A stretch of DNA of 64,000 nt from Kribbella sp. VKM Ac-2569 (GTDB lineage Bacteria; Actinomycetota; Actinomycetes; Propionibacteriales; Kribbellaceae), in contig NZ_SGXJ01000001.1 of assembly GCF_004216905.1 (NCBI RefSeq), positions 124,001-188,000 on the forward strand, read 5' to 3'. Of this stretch, positions 16,066-23,169 are shown one piece after another (the first letter of the stretch is position 1; the number at the start of each line of letters is the position of its first letter). Made by a program: the position numbers and the translations under genes. The notes under the pieces are model-generated. The model made no database searches. It worked only from the letters and a program-made list of their open reading frames with translations, and had not been told where the DNA came from.

Positions 16066-16662
16066 TCAGCGGGACTGCAGCGCGTCGAGGGCGACCGTCA
16101 TCGCGGCGGCGACGCGGAAGTCGAGGCGCTCGTCCTGGACGGTGACCCGGTAGCGGTCGCGGACCGACATCTTCCGCTCAACCGACAGCACCGGCTGCCC
16201 GCCGGACCGGTCGGTGAAGTCGAAGTGGAAGATGAACGGCAGCGGGATCTCGCCGATGAACGGCACGAAGTCCCAGACCCGCCGGACGATCGCGATCGTC
16301 TGGTTGCGCTCGGTGCCGTCCGCCTCGACGCCCGCCGCGCTGAGCTGCCAGCTGGACCGGAGCAGGCTCTTGCCGAACTCCTTCTTGAACCAGCCGATCG
16401 CCTGCCCGTCGGCGTCGTACACGTCGTACCCGGACCCGAGGTCGATGGTCTTGCGGGCCTTGAACGAGAACACCGGCTGGGTCTTGGTGTCGTCGCTGTA
16501 GAACGTCACCTGCTCCTTGAACGCCATCCGCTTCTGCTGCGCGAACGCGAGCAGCGCCCCGTCGGTGCCGTCCGGGTTGGTGGCGATCAGCTCGTACTTG
16601 TTCGCCATCAGCGTCACACGCTGCTTCATCGAAAACGCGGGCACGTACATAACTGCAGTCAT
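16066..16662 (-). CDS. LURP-one-related / tubby-scramblase-fold protein
   Basis: A 198-residue protein with the LOR fold pattern: FKEQVTFYSDDTKTQPVFSFKARKTIDLGSGYDVYDADGQAIGWFKKEFG, then a C-terminal part with DFTDRSGGQPVLSVERKMSVRDRYRVTVQ. Bacterial LOR proteins are related to phospholipid scramblases and Tubby, and their role is mostly unknown. There is no signal peptide. The ATG overlaps the stop of the bluB fusion gene as ATGA, so it is the last gene of the cobalamin operon and probably follows the same riboswitch. Whether it has any link with cobalamin cannot be said from sequence. Confidence 0.85.
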   Translation of the reverse strand: MTAVMYVPAFSMKQRVTLMANKYELIATNPDGTDGALLAFAQQKRMAFKEQVTFYSDDTKTQPVFSFKARKTIDLGSGYDVYDADGQAIGWFKKEFGKSLLRSSWQLSAAGVEADGTERNQTIAIVRRVWDFVPFIGEIPLPFIFHFDFTDRSGGQPVLSVERKMSVRDRYRVTVQDERLDFRVAAAMTVALDALQSR

Positions 16663-18014
16663 GTCGTGGAGTGTGTCAGACCACAGGCCGACGCACCGAC
16701 CTGTAGACCGCGAGCGAGCGACTCGGCACGCTCCGAGTTCTCATCCAGCTGTACGGCGAGGTGCCCGACGCCCTGCAGCGCGAGGTCGCGGGCGATCTCG
16801 ACGCCGAACTCGACCGCCTCGGCGGGTGTGCGCGCCGGCCGCCACAACACCCCGAAGTCGGCGGGCGGGCGGTCTGCCCGCAGATCGACGACCAGCGCAT
16901 CGGACTGTTGAAGTTGGCTCGCGTCGCCGCCGACGATCACGTGGACCCGCTGACCAGTCGCCGGTACGGCGTTCTGCGCGGCCTGCCGGGCGTCGTCGAC
17001 GATCGACGTGTCGCGGCGGCCCCATTCCTCGTGGTGGATCGCCCACGACAGCGGGCGCCGCTTCGCCCATCCGGAACGCACGAGTTCGGGCGCCGCGGCG
17101 AACTCGTCGACGTACCCGACGCACAGGTAGCCGACCAGTTCGACGTGGGCGGGCAGATCGAGGACCGCGGCGACCTCACCGGGTTCGAAGAACGAGACCC
17201 AGCCGACGCCGAGGCCCTCGGCGCGGGCGGCGAGCCAGAGGTTCTGGATCGCGATCGCCGCGGAGAACATGGTCGTTCGCGGATCCGCATGCCGGCCGAG
17301 GACGTGCCGTCCGCCGCGACCGGGATCGCAGGTCACCGCGAGGTTCAGCGGGGTGTCCAGGATCGCCGCGATCTTGAGTCCGTCGAACGCGGCGCGCCGG
17401 TCCTCGGGGAGGGATGCGGCGAACGCGTCCCGTTGCGCGGTCGCGAGATCGTGCACCTTGCGGCGGGTCGCGAGGTCGCGGATCACCAGAAAGTCCCACG
17501 GTTGGCTCAGCCCGACACTCGGCGCCCGATGCGCCGCCTCCAGCACCCGCCCGAGCGTCGCGTCGTCAACCGGCAGGTCCAGGAATCCCCGCCGTACGTC
17601 ACGCCGCTCAGCAATCACCCGCTGCACAACCGCGCGATCCCGCACGTCATACCCAGCCGCCCGCTGCACACCGATCGCGATGGTGGCGTTGGGGGTTTGC
17701 CGTTTCGGGATGAGGAGCTGGGCGCCGGTTGCGAGGACAGCTGCTTCGGCGACGCTCGGGGTTCCTTTGAGCTGCTCGACCTGGGCGCTCGGGGTTGGTA
17801 CCGGCTGTTCGGCGAGTTCCTCGTTCGAGAAGGTGCGGAGCTCTGCGCCTAGCTGCGCGGCCAGCTGTTGCAGTGCGGGCTCGTTCTCCTTGCCGGTGAT
17901 CGTGACGACCAGTCGGACCTCGCCCGCGAGTTCGTGGAGGGCTGTGGTCGCTAGGTCCTGCAGTTCGGCGTACGGCGTACCGGTGCGGAGTCCGACGCCG
18001 ATTACGAGGTTCAC
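16659..18014 (-). CDS. bluB: CbiG C-terminal domain / BluB fusion with unassigned C-terminal extension
   Basis: A 451-residue protein with three parts. Residues 1-120 match the CbiG C-terminal/CobE family (NLVIGVGLRTGTPYAELQDL; LVVTITGKENEPALQQLA), which assists corrin ring chemistry. Residues 130-330 are a BluB flavin destructase, which makes 5,6-dimethylbenzimidazole from FMNH2 and O2 (VIAERRDVRRGFLDLPVDD; AAHRAPSVGLSQPWDFLVI; AARAEGLGVGWVSFFEPGEVAAVLDLP). Residues 335-451 are not recognised with confidence; a stretch EFGVEIARDLALQGVGHLAV faintly recalls the helical region of CobT. GTG at 18014 overlaps the cobB stop as GTGA, so the open frame further upstream is not coding. The fusion links corrin assembly and lower-ligand synthesis. 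Confidence 0.85.
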   Translation of the reverse strand: MNLVIGVGLRTGTPYAELQDLATTALHELAGEVRLVVTITGKENEPALQQLAAQLGAELRTFSNEELAEQPVPTPSAQVEQLKGTPSVAEAAVLATGAQLLIPKRQTPNATIAIGVQRAAGYDVRDRAVVQRVIAERRDVRRGFLDLPVDDATLGRVLEAAHRAPSVGLSQPWDFLVIRDLATRRKVHDLATAQRDAFAASLPEDRRAAFDGLKIAAILDTPLNLAVTCDPGRGGRHVLGRHADPRTTMFSAAIAIQNLWLAARAEGLGVGWVSFFEPGEVAAVLDLPAHVELVGYLCVGYVDEFAAAPELVRSGWAKRRPLSWAIHHEEWGRRDTSIVDDARQAAQNAVPATGQRVHVIVGGDASQLQQSDALVVDLRADRPPADFGVLWRPARTPAEAVEFGVEIARDLALQGVGHLAVQLDENSERAESLARGLQVGASACGLTHSTT

Positions 18015-19354
18015 CGGGCGCGCTCGCGGGCGGCGGCGACCAGGCGGGCCGGGACATCTGGGGTAGCGGTCCAGTGCAGGTGCAGGTACGACGCATGGAC
18101 GTGGGGAAGGGTGATTCCTTCGACGCCGCTGGGCAGATGCCAGGCCGGTTGTACGTCGGCCTCGAGGTCGACCGCGGTGCGGTGGAATTCGTGGCCGCGC
18201 ACCCGCCGTCCTTCGTCGAAGAACGCGGTGCTGGTCGCGGCGATCGCCGTACGGTAGCCGAGCGTGAGGCGGCCGGTCATGCGGGCCGTCGCCGGGAGTA
18301 CGCCGGTCATCGGGTGACCGTCGAGTTCGCGGCAGAGGTAGAGCAGGCCGGCGCATTCGGCGATCACAGGGAGACCGTTGGCGACCGCGGCGGCCACTTG
18401 TTTGCGCAGCTCGACGTTCGCGGAGAGCGCCTCGGCATGCAGCTCGGGGAAGCCGCCACCGAGGTAGAGAGCAGCGGTTGCCTCGGGCAACGCGTCGACG
18501 AGCGGGTCGAAGGTGACGACATCCGCACCAGCGGCGGTGAGGAGCTCGGTCGTCTCGGTGTAATGGAACGAAAACACCGGCCCCGCCGCGACAGCCACCA
18601 CCGGCCGTGCCCCCGCGTTGGGGTTGAGCTCGACGGTTGGGGTCCAAGGAGTGGTGCTGTGGGGTGAGGCGGAGTTGGCAGCGGCGATGACAGCTTGTAG
18701 GTCTACGCCTTGGCGGACCAGTTCTGCGGCGGCATCTACGGCTTGTTCGGCTTGGGTGTGTTGTTCGTTGGCTGGGATCAGGCCGAGGTGGCGGCTGGGG
18801 ACCGTCAGGCGGGTGTCGCGGCGGAGGACGCCCAGGACCGGTACGCCGGTCGGCGCGACCCCGGCTCGTACTTCGGCCTCGTGCCGGTCCGAACCCACCT
18901 TGTTCAAGATCACCCCGACGATGCGGATCTCGGTGTCGAAGGCAACGAAACCTTGGACGACCGCCCCGACGCTCCGACCCGCCGCCGATGCGTCGACCAC
19001 CAGCACCACCGGTGCCTTCAGCAACTTCGCGACGTGGGCCGTGGACGAGAAACCTTCCGTCCCGAGCGCACCGTCGTACAGCCCCATCACACCCTCGACC
19101 ACAGCCAGGTCCGCACCGGCGGAACCGTGCTCGAACAGCGGCCCCACCAGTTCCTCCCCCGACAGCATCGGATCGAGGTTCCGGCCCGGCCGCCCGGTCG
19201 CGACCGCGTGGAACCCGGGATCGATGTAGTCCGGCCCCACCTTGAACCCGGCCACCACATGCCCGGCCCGCCGCAACGCCGCCATCAACCCGACAGCAAC
19301 CGTCGTCTTCCCCGCCCCCGAAGCCGGTGCCGCAACCACCACCCGCGGAATCAT
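18011..19354 (-). CDS. cobB: Cobyrinate / hydrogenobyrinate a,c-diamide synthase
   Basis: A 447-residue glutamine-dependent amidotransferase that amidates the a and c side chains of the corrin ring using ATP. The N-terminal dethiobiotin-synthetase-like domain has the P-loop APASGAGKTTVAVGL at about 8-22, then VGPDYIDPGFH and VEGVMGLYDG. The C-terminal GATase domain has GGFPELHA and the nucleophile Cys in AECAGLLYL, with a terminal histidine segment (HVHASYLHLHW). ATG at 19354 (MIPRVVVAAP) lies 14 bases after the cobO stop; the upstream open frame is in a region overlapping cobO and is not used. Third gene of the riboswitch operon. Confidence 0.95.
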   Translation of the reverse strand: MIPRVVVAAPASGAGKTTVAVGLMAALRRAGHVVAGFKVGPDYIDPGFHAVATGRPGRNLDPMLSGEELVGPLFEHGSAGADLAVVEGVMGLYDGALGTEGFSSTAHVAKLLKAPVVLVVDASAAGRSVGAVVQGFVAFDTEIRIVGVILNKVGSDRHEAEVRAGVAPTGVPVLGVLRRDTRLTVPSRHLGLIPANEQHTQAEQAVDAAAELVRQGVDLQAVIAAANSASPHSTTPWTPTVELNPNAGARPVVAVAAGPVFSFHYTETTELLTAAGADVVTFDPLVDALPEATAALYLGGGFPELHAEALSANVELRKQVAAAVANGLPVIAECAGLLYLCRELDGHPMTGVLPATARMTGRLTLGYRTAIAATSTAFFDEGRRVRGHEFHRTAVDLEADVQPAWHLPSGVEGITLPHVHASYLHLHWTATPDVPARLVAAARERAR

Positions 19355-19368
19355 CGTGGTTTCCCGGG

Positions 19369-19983
19369 TTACCACTCGATGCCCTTCTGGCCCTTCTGGC
19401 CGGCGTCCATCGGGTGCTTGAGTTTTGTCATCTGGGTGGCGAGGTCGGCGGCCTCGAGGAGCTTCGGATCGGCGTCGCGGCCGGTGATCACGACGTACTG
19501 GTGGCCGGGACGGTTGACGAGCGTGTCGACGACCTCGTCGACGTCGACCCAGCCCCACTTCATCGGATACGTGAACTCGTCGAGTACGTACAGGTCATGG
19601 GTCTCGGCGGCCAACCGGCGCTGGATCTCGCGCCAGCCCTCGACCGCGTCGGCGGCGTGGTCCTCCTCGGTGCCGGCCTTGCGGGACCAGCTCCAGCCCT
19701 CGCCCATCTTGTGCCACTCGACCGGCCCGCCCTCACCGGTCGATTCGTGCAGCCGGCCAAGCGCCCTGAACGCGCCCTCCTCGCCGACCTTCCACTTCGC
19801 GCTCTTCACGAACTGGAAGACCCCGAGGTTCCAGCCCTGGTTCCAGGCCCGCAGCGCCATCCCGAACGCCGCCGTCGACTTCCCCTTCATCTCGCCGGTG
19901 TGCACCATCAGCAGCGGACGGTTGCGACGCTGGCGGGTGGTCAGGCCGTCTTCCGGTACGGCGACCGGCTGTCCCTTCGGCAT
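19369..19983 (-). CDS. cobO: Cob(I)yrinic acid a,c-diamide adenosyltransferase (CobO/CobA/BtuR type)
   Basis: A 204-residue ATP:corrinoid adenosyltransferase that attaches the upper 5'-deoxyadenosyl ligand. The P-loop is HTGEMKGKSTAAFG near residues 29-42. QFVKSAKWKVGEEGAF, the Trp-rich GEGWSWSRKAGTEED and the Walker B-like YVLDEFTYPMKWGWVD are diagnostic of the CobO family. ATG at 19983 follows the chelatase stop by one base (TGAGATG), so translation is coupled. Confidence 0.95.
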   Translation of the reverse strand: MPKGQPVAVPEDGLTTRQRRNRPLLMVHTGEMKGKSTAAFGMALRAWNQGWNLGVFQFVKSAKWKVGEEGAFRALGRLHESTGEGGPVEWHKMGEGWSWSRKAGTEEDHAADAVEGWREIQRRLAAETHDLYVLDEFTYPMKWGWVDVDEVVDTLVNRPGHQYVVITGRDADPKLLEAADLATQMTKLKHPMDAGQKGQKGIEW

Positions 19984-19984
19984 C

Positions 19985-22003
19985 TCAGGCCGCCTTCCGT
20001 TCGGTGACCGTACGGATGAGGTTGCCTGCGACAACGTCTCCGAGGTCGAGGTACTCCGCTCCGAGGTCCGCGGCAAGCTCCGCGGAGAGGCCGAGACGGA
20101 TACCGCGGCGCGGCTCGCAGTCCACCACGACGGTCGCGATCCCGCGCTGCGCCAGCCATCCGGCGGCCTGGCGGGCGCGGGCGAACGCATTGTCGCCGTG
20201 GGTCGCGCGGCCGTCGGTCACAAGGACGAGGAGCGGGCGCCGGCGCGGGTCGCGGATCGCGGCGATCCGCAGTACCTCGGCCGCTTGCAGCAGCCCTTCG
20301 GCAAGCGGCGTACGTCCACCGGTCGGGAGCGATTCGAGCCGTCGTACGGCGGTCTCGACGCTGCCCGTCGGCGGCAGCGCGACCGTCGCGGCGGCACCGG
20401 CGAACGTCACGAGGCCGACCGTGTCGCGGCGCTGGTACGCGTCGAGGAGCAGCGAGACGATCGCGGTCTTCACCTCACCCATCCGCTTCTTCGTCCCCAT
20501 CGAACCGGAGGCGTCGACGCAGAACAGCACGAGATTTCCCTCCCGCCCTTCCCGCACCGCGAGCCGCACGTCGTCCGCCCGAACCACCAGCCCTGGGCCG
20601 CTCCGCCCGCGAACTTTCTGGTACGGCGCTGCGTTGCGCATCGTCCCCAACAGATGCGGCCTGCCAGCCTCCCGCCCGACCCGACCGCGATCGCCCACAA
20701 CACGCCCTACCTCGGTGATCGCCCGCGACCGCCGCCCCGCGACACCGGCCCCAGCCACCTGAACACTCAGCAGCCGAGCCTTGTACGGCGCAGAACTCCC
20801 CACAACCTCACCACTCCCGGTGGGTTGAGTACCACCGGGCTGACTGTCGGTGGATGGCGTGGCGGCGTCCGCCTGCTCGTACGATCCGTCCGCGCCATCC
20901 CCTTCTGAACCGCCTGAGCCGCCCGGCCCGCCAGGGTCGGTGGGGTCTGACGGGTCGTCGTCGGGGTCTTCGGGTGGGGTGCTGTTGTTGATTGCTTCTT
21001 CGAGTTGCTGGTCGTCCAGGCCGGGGGCGTCGAAGGGGTTCCGCCGCCGGCGGTGTGGGAGGGCAAGTTTGGCGGCGGCGCGGACATCGTCGACCTCGAC
21101 AACGGTGCGGCCCGACCAGGCTGCGTGGGCGACCGCCGTACGTGCCGTGACCAGGTCGGCGCGCATCCCATCGACGTCGAACGACGCGCAGATCTCCGCG
21201 ATCTGCCGGAGCGCCGAGTCGGTCAGGATCACCTCGGTCAGCAGGTCGCGCGCCTTCACGATGCGTTCGGCGAGTTCCCGCTGCGCACCGTCGTACCGGG
21301 CGACGAAGTTCTCGGGATCTGCCTCATAGGTCAGCCGCGCGCGCATCACCTCCACGCGTACGGCGGGATCGCGGCTGGCGACCACGTCGACGGTCAGCCC
21401 GAACCGGTCGAGGAGCTGTGGCCGGAGCTCGCCCTCCTCGGGGTTCATCGTGCCGACGAGCACAAACCGCGCCGGGTGCGTGACCGAGACGCCGTCCCGC
21501 TCGACGGTCGCGCGCCCCATCGCGGCGGCGTCGAGGAGCACGTCGACCAGGTGGTCGTGGAGCAGGTTGACCTCGTCGACGTACAGCAACCCGCGATGCG
21601 CCGCGGCGAGCAGACCAGGCTCGTACGCCGTGATGCCTTCCGCGAGCGCCTTCTCCAGATGCAGCGACCCGAGCACCCGATCCTCGGTCGCCCCCACCGG
21701 CAACTCCACCAACCGCGCGGCACGCACCGACCGCTCCCCCGCATGCGGGCCGTCAGGACAGGACGAGTCTGGACGGTCGGGGTCGCAGGAGAAGCGGCAG
21801 TCGGGTACGACGTCCACGGGGGGCAGGATCTCGGTGAGGGCGCGGACGGCGGTCGACTTCGCCGTACCCTTCTCGCCGCGGATCAGCACGCCGCCGATGG
21901 CCGGCGAGATCGCCGCCAGGATCAGCGCGAGCTGGAGATCGTCCATTCCGACGATCGCGGTGAACGGGAACGAGTTCGACGGTCCGCTGAACGGAGCCCG
22001 CAT
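19985..22003 (-). CDS. Fused ChlI/ChlD-type cobaltochelatase subunit (AAA + VWA)
   Basis: A 672-residue protein joining the AAA+ ATPase and VWA subunits of a magnesium/cobalt-chelatase complex. The AAA part (1-340) has Walker A GEKGTAKST near 44-52, Walker B LLYVDEVNLLHD and sensor GTMNPEEGELRPQLLDRFG, plus a cysteine cluster (PDCRFSCDPDRPDSSC) seen in such proteins. An acidic Pro/Gly-rich linker (about 345-420) leads to a VWA domain with the MIDAS motif DASGSMG near residue 495. With CobN it would insert cobalt into the corrin ring (aerobic pathway) at the cost of ATP. It is the first gene of the operon; AAAGGGA precedes ATG, and a cobalamin riboswitch occupies the leader. Confidence 0.92.
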   Translation of the reverse strand: MRAPFSGPSNSFPFTAIVGMDDLQLALILAAISPAIGGVLIRGEKGTAKSTAVRALTEILPPVDVVPDCRFSCDPDRPDSSCPDGPHAGERSVRAARLVELPVGATEDRVLGSLHLEKALAEGITAYEPGLLAAAHRGLLYVDEVNLLHDHLVDVLLDAAAMGRATVERDGVSVTHPARFVLVGTMNPEEGELRPQLLDRFGLTVDVVASRDPAVRVEVMRARLTYEADPENFVARYDGAQRELAERIVKARDLLTEVILTDSALRQIAEICASFDVDGMRADLVTARTAVAHAAWSGRTVVEVDDVRAAAKLALPHRRRRNPFDAPGLDDQQLEEAINNSTPPEDPDDDPSDPTDPGGPGGSGGSEGDGADGSYEQADAATPSTDSQPGGTQPTGSGEVVGSSAPYKARLLSVQVAGAGVAGRRSRAITEVGRVVGDRGRVGREAGRPHLLGTMRNAAPYQKVRGRSGPGLVVRADDVRLAVREGREGNLVLFCVDASGSMGTKKRMGEVKTAIVSLLLDAYQRRDTVGLVTFAGAAATVALPPTGSVETAVRRLESLPTGGRTPLAEGLLQAAEVLRIAAIRDPRRRPLLVLVTDGRATHGDNAFARARQAAGWLAQRGIATVVVDCEPRRGIRLGLSAELAADLGAEYLDLGDVVAGNLIRTVTERKAA

Positions 22004-22023
22004 CGGCGGTGGTCCCTTTCGTC

Positions 22024-22205
22024 GAGCGGGTATCCACGCCCGCTACGGCCGGTACGCCGGCGCACGACAATCGCGAGCCTGCGGACGGCAGCAGATGTCC
22101 TGGCTTCCGGGCCACGTTGATGCTCATGGCTCCCGGTCACAGTGGCGGGACCGCCCCGGACTCCCAGCACGCTGGTCACCGGTGTTCCTCCACAACCGTC
22201 GGCCC
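22024..22205 (-). ncRNA. Cobalamin riboswitch upstream of the chelatase operon
   Basis: Read on the minus strand, the leader holds the conserved cobalamin aptamer core: a GGAACACCGGTG segment, GGAGTCCGGGGCGGTCCC, then CCGCCACTGTGACCGGGAG (B12 box region around 22120-22160) and, after a variable arm, AAGCCAGGACATCTGC. It is followed by a hairpin, stem 22026-22030 with 22039-22043 and an 8-base loop (plus strand TATCCACG), 22 bases before the ATG. The loop's GGAT can pair with GTCC of the L5 loop, as in the known L5-L13 kissing interaction, so control is probably translational repression of the chelatase operon by adenosylcobalamin. Confidence 0.9.
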
Positions 22206-22279
22206 GATCATGGCACATCCGCCCGCGCCACAACGCACCCCGGTCACGTGGGCCTCACCACGTACCGTGTGCCATGATC
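22206..22279. promoter_or_regulatory. 12-base inverted repeat at the presumed cobalamin-operon promoter
   Basis: GATCATGGCACA (22206-22217) and TGTGCCATGATC (22268-22279) are perfect complements 50 bases apart, just upstream of the riboswitch. On the minus strand the proximal copy contains CATGAT, which could serve as a -10 element immediately before the aptamer. The repeat may bind a dimeric regulator, form part of the promoter, or terminate the GntR gene transcript that enters from the right. None of these is shown by sequence alone. Confidence 0.4.
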
Positions 22280-22326
22280 AAGGCCTGCCTCAACGGCGAC
22301 CGCACGCGGGCAGACCATCCGGTCCG

Positions 22327-23037
22327 CTACTGATCGGCCGGCCGGCTTCGGTACGGGCCGGTGCCGAGGCGGGCGCGGACCTCGCCGAAGTGCAGGTGGA
22401 CGGACTCTTCCGCCCGGTCGGCATCACCCGAGGCGATCGCGTCGACCACGCGTTGATGCCGCGCCGCGGTTTCGCCTGGTGACCCGGCGACGGTCTCCAG
22501 GTCGGTCTCGACGGCCCGGTAGACGTCCCAGAACAGGCCGACCAGCTCGCGGGCCAGCGGGACCCCGGCCGCGTCGCAGATGTGCTCGTGGAACGCGCGG
22601 TCCGCGGTCGCCGCGTCCGGGCCTTCGACCCGCATCCGCTCGACGCAGCCGGACAGCTTCTGCTGGAGCTCGCCGTCGCCGGTTCCAGCGGCGCGACGGG
22701 TCAGCTCGGTCTCGAGGATCTCCCGGATCTCGAGCAGTTCCCGCAGCCGCTCGGTGCTGCTGCCGGACGAGCGGGTGCGGAACAGCAGCCAAGGGTGCAA
22801 CACCGCCGAGCTGGCCGAGCCGACGAAGGTTCCGTAGCCGTGCCGGACCTCGACGATCCCCAGCGCCTGCAAGGCTTTGAGCGACTCCCGGACCGAGTTG
22901 CGACTGACGCTGAAGTCGTCCATCAGCACGCTCTCGGGAGGCAGCGCGGCGCCGGGCTCCAGATTGCGTTCGATGATCAGGTCGGCGATCGCGTTGGCGA
23001 GCTCGTCACTGCGTTTCGGCTTGAGGCGACCAGCCAT
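22327..23037 (-). CDS. GntR-family regulator, FCD (FadR) subfamily
   Basis: A 236-residue regulator. The winged helix (about 10-75) reads SDELANAIADLIIERNLEPGAALPPESVLMDDFSVSRNSVRESLKALQALGIVEVRHGYGTFVG, a textbook GntR head, followed by an FCD helical ligand domain (90-225) with RAFHEHI and HLHFGEVRARL histidines. ATG at 23037 has GGAGGAG upstream. It is divergent from the oligopeptide-type ABC/DapA operon, which it most likely controls through the palindrome at 23094-23120. Confidence 0.94.
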   Translation of the reverse strand: MAGRLKPKRSDELANAIADLIIERNLEPGAALPPESVLMDDFSVSRNSVRESLKALQALGIVEVRHGYGTFVGSASSAVLHPWLLFRTRSSGSSTERLRELLEIREILETELTRRAAGTGDGELQQKLSGCVERMRVEGPDAATADRAFHEHICDAAGVPLARELVGLFWDVYRAVETDLETVAGSPGETAARHQRVVDAIASGDADRAEESVHLHFGEVRARLGTGPYRSRPADQ

Positions 23038-23093
23038 CGGTGTCTCCTCCGGTCTTGACCGACCCGGAAACAGACTCTTAAGGTCGGCACTCA

Positions 23094-23120
23094 TAGGACG
23101 TAGGACGTAGTACGTCCCAT
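23094..23120. promoter_or_regulatory. Candidate GntR operator in the divergent promoter
   Basis: GGACGTAGTACGTCC at 23103-23117 is a perfect palindrome (7-base arms around G). The left half-site AGGACGT is duplicated directly upstream (23095-23101), so the 23094-23103 copy can also pair with 23111-23120 at 9 of 10 positions. It lies 49 bases before the GTG of the binding-protein gene and 57 bases before the regulator start, a position suited to repression of both genes. Confidence 0.55.
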
Positions 23121-23169
23121 AACCTACCTCCTCTGAAGCTCCGCCACACCCCCTGCCGCTGGAGGCATC

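Noticed and set aside
18015-18647. Long N-terminal extension of the CbiG/BluB fusion
   Set aside because: The open frame continues, but it lies entirely within cobB on another frame and has non-coding composition; GTG at 18014 overlapping the cobB stop explains the gene.
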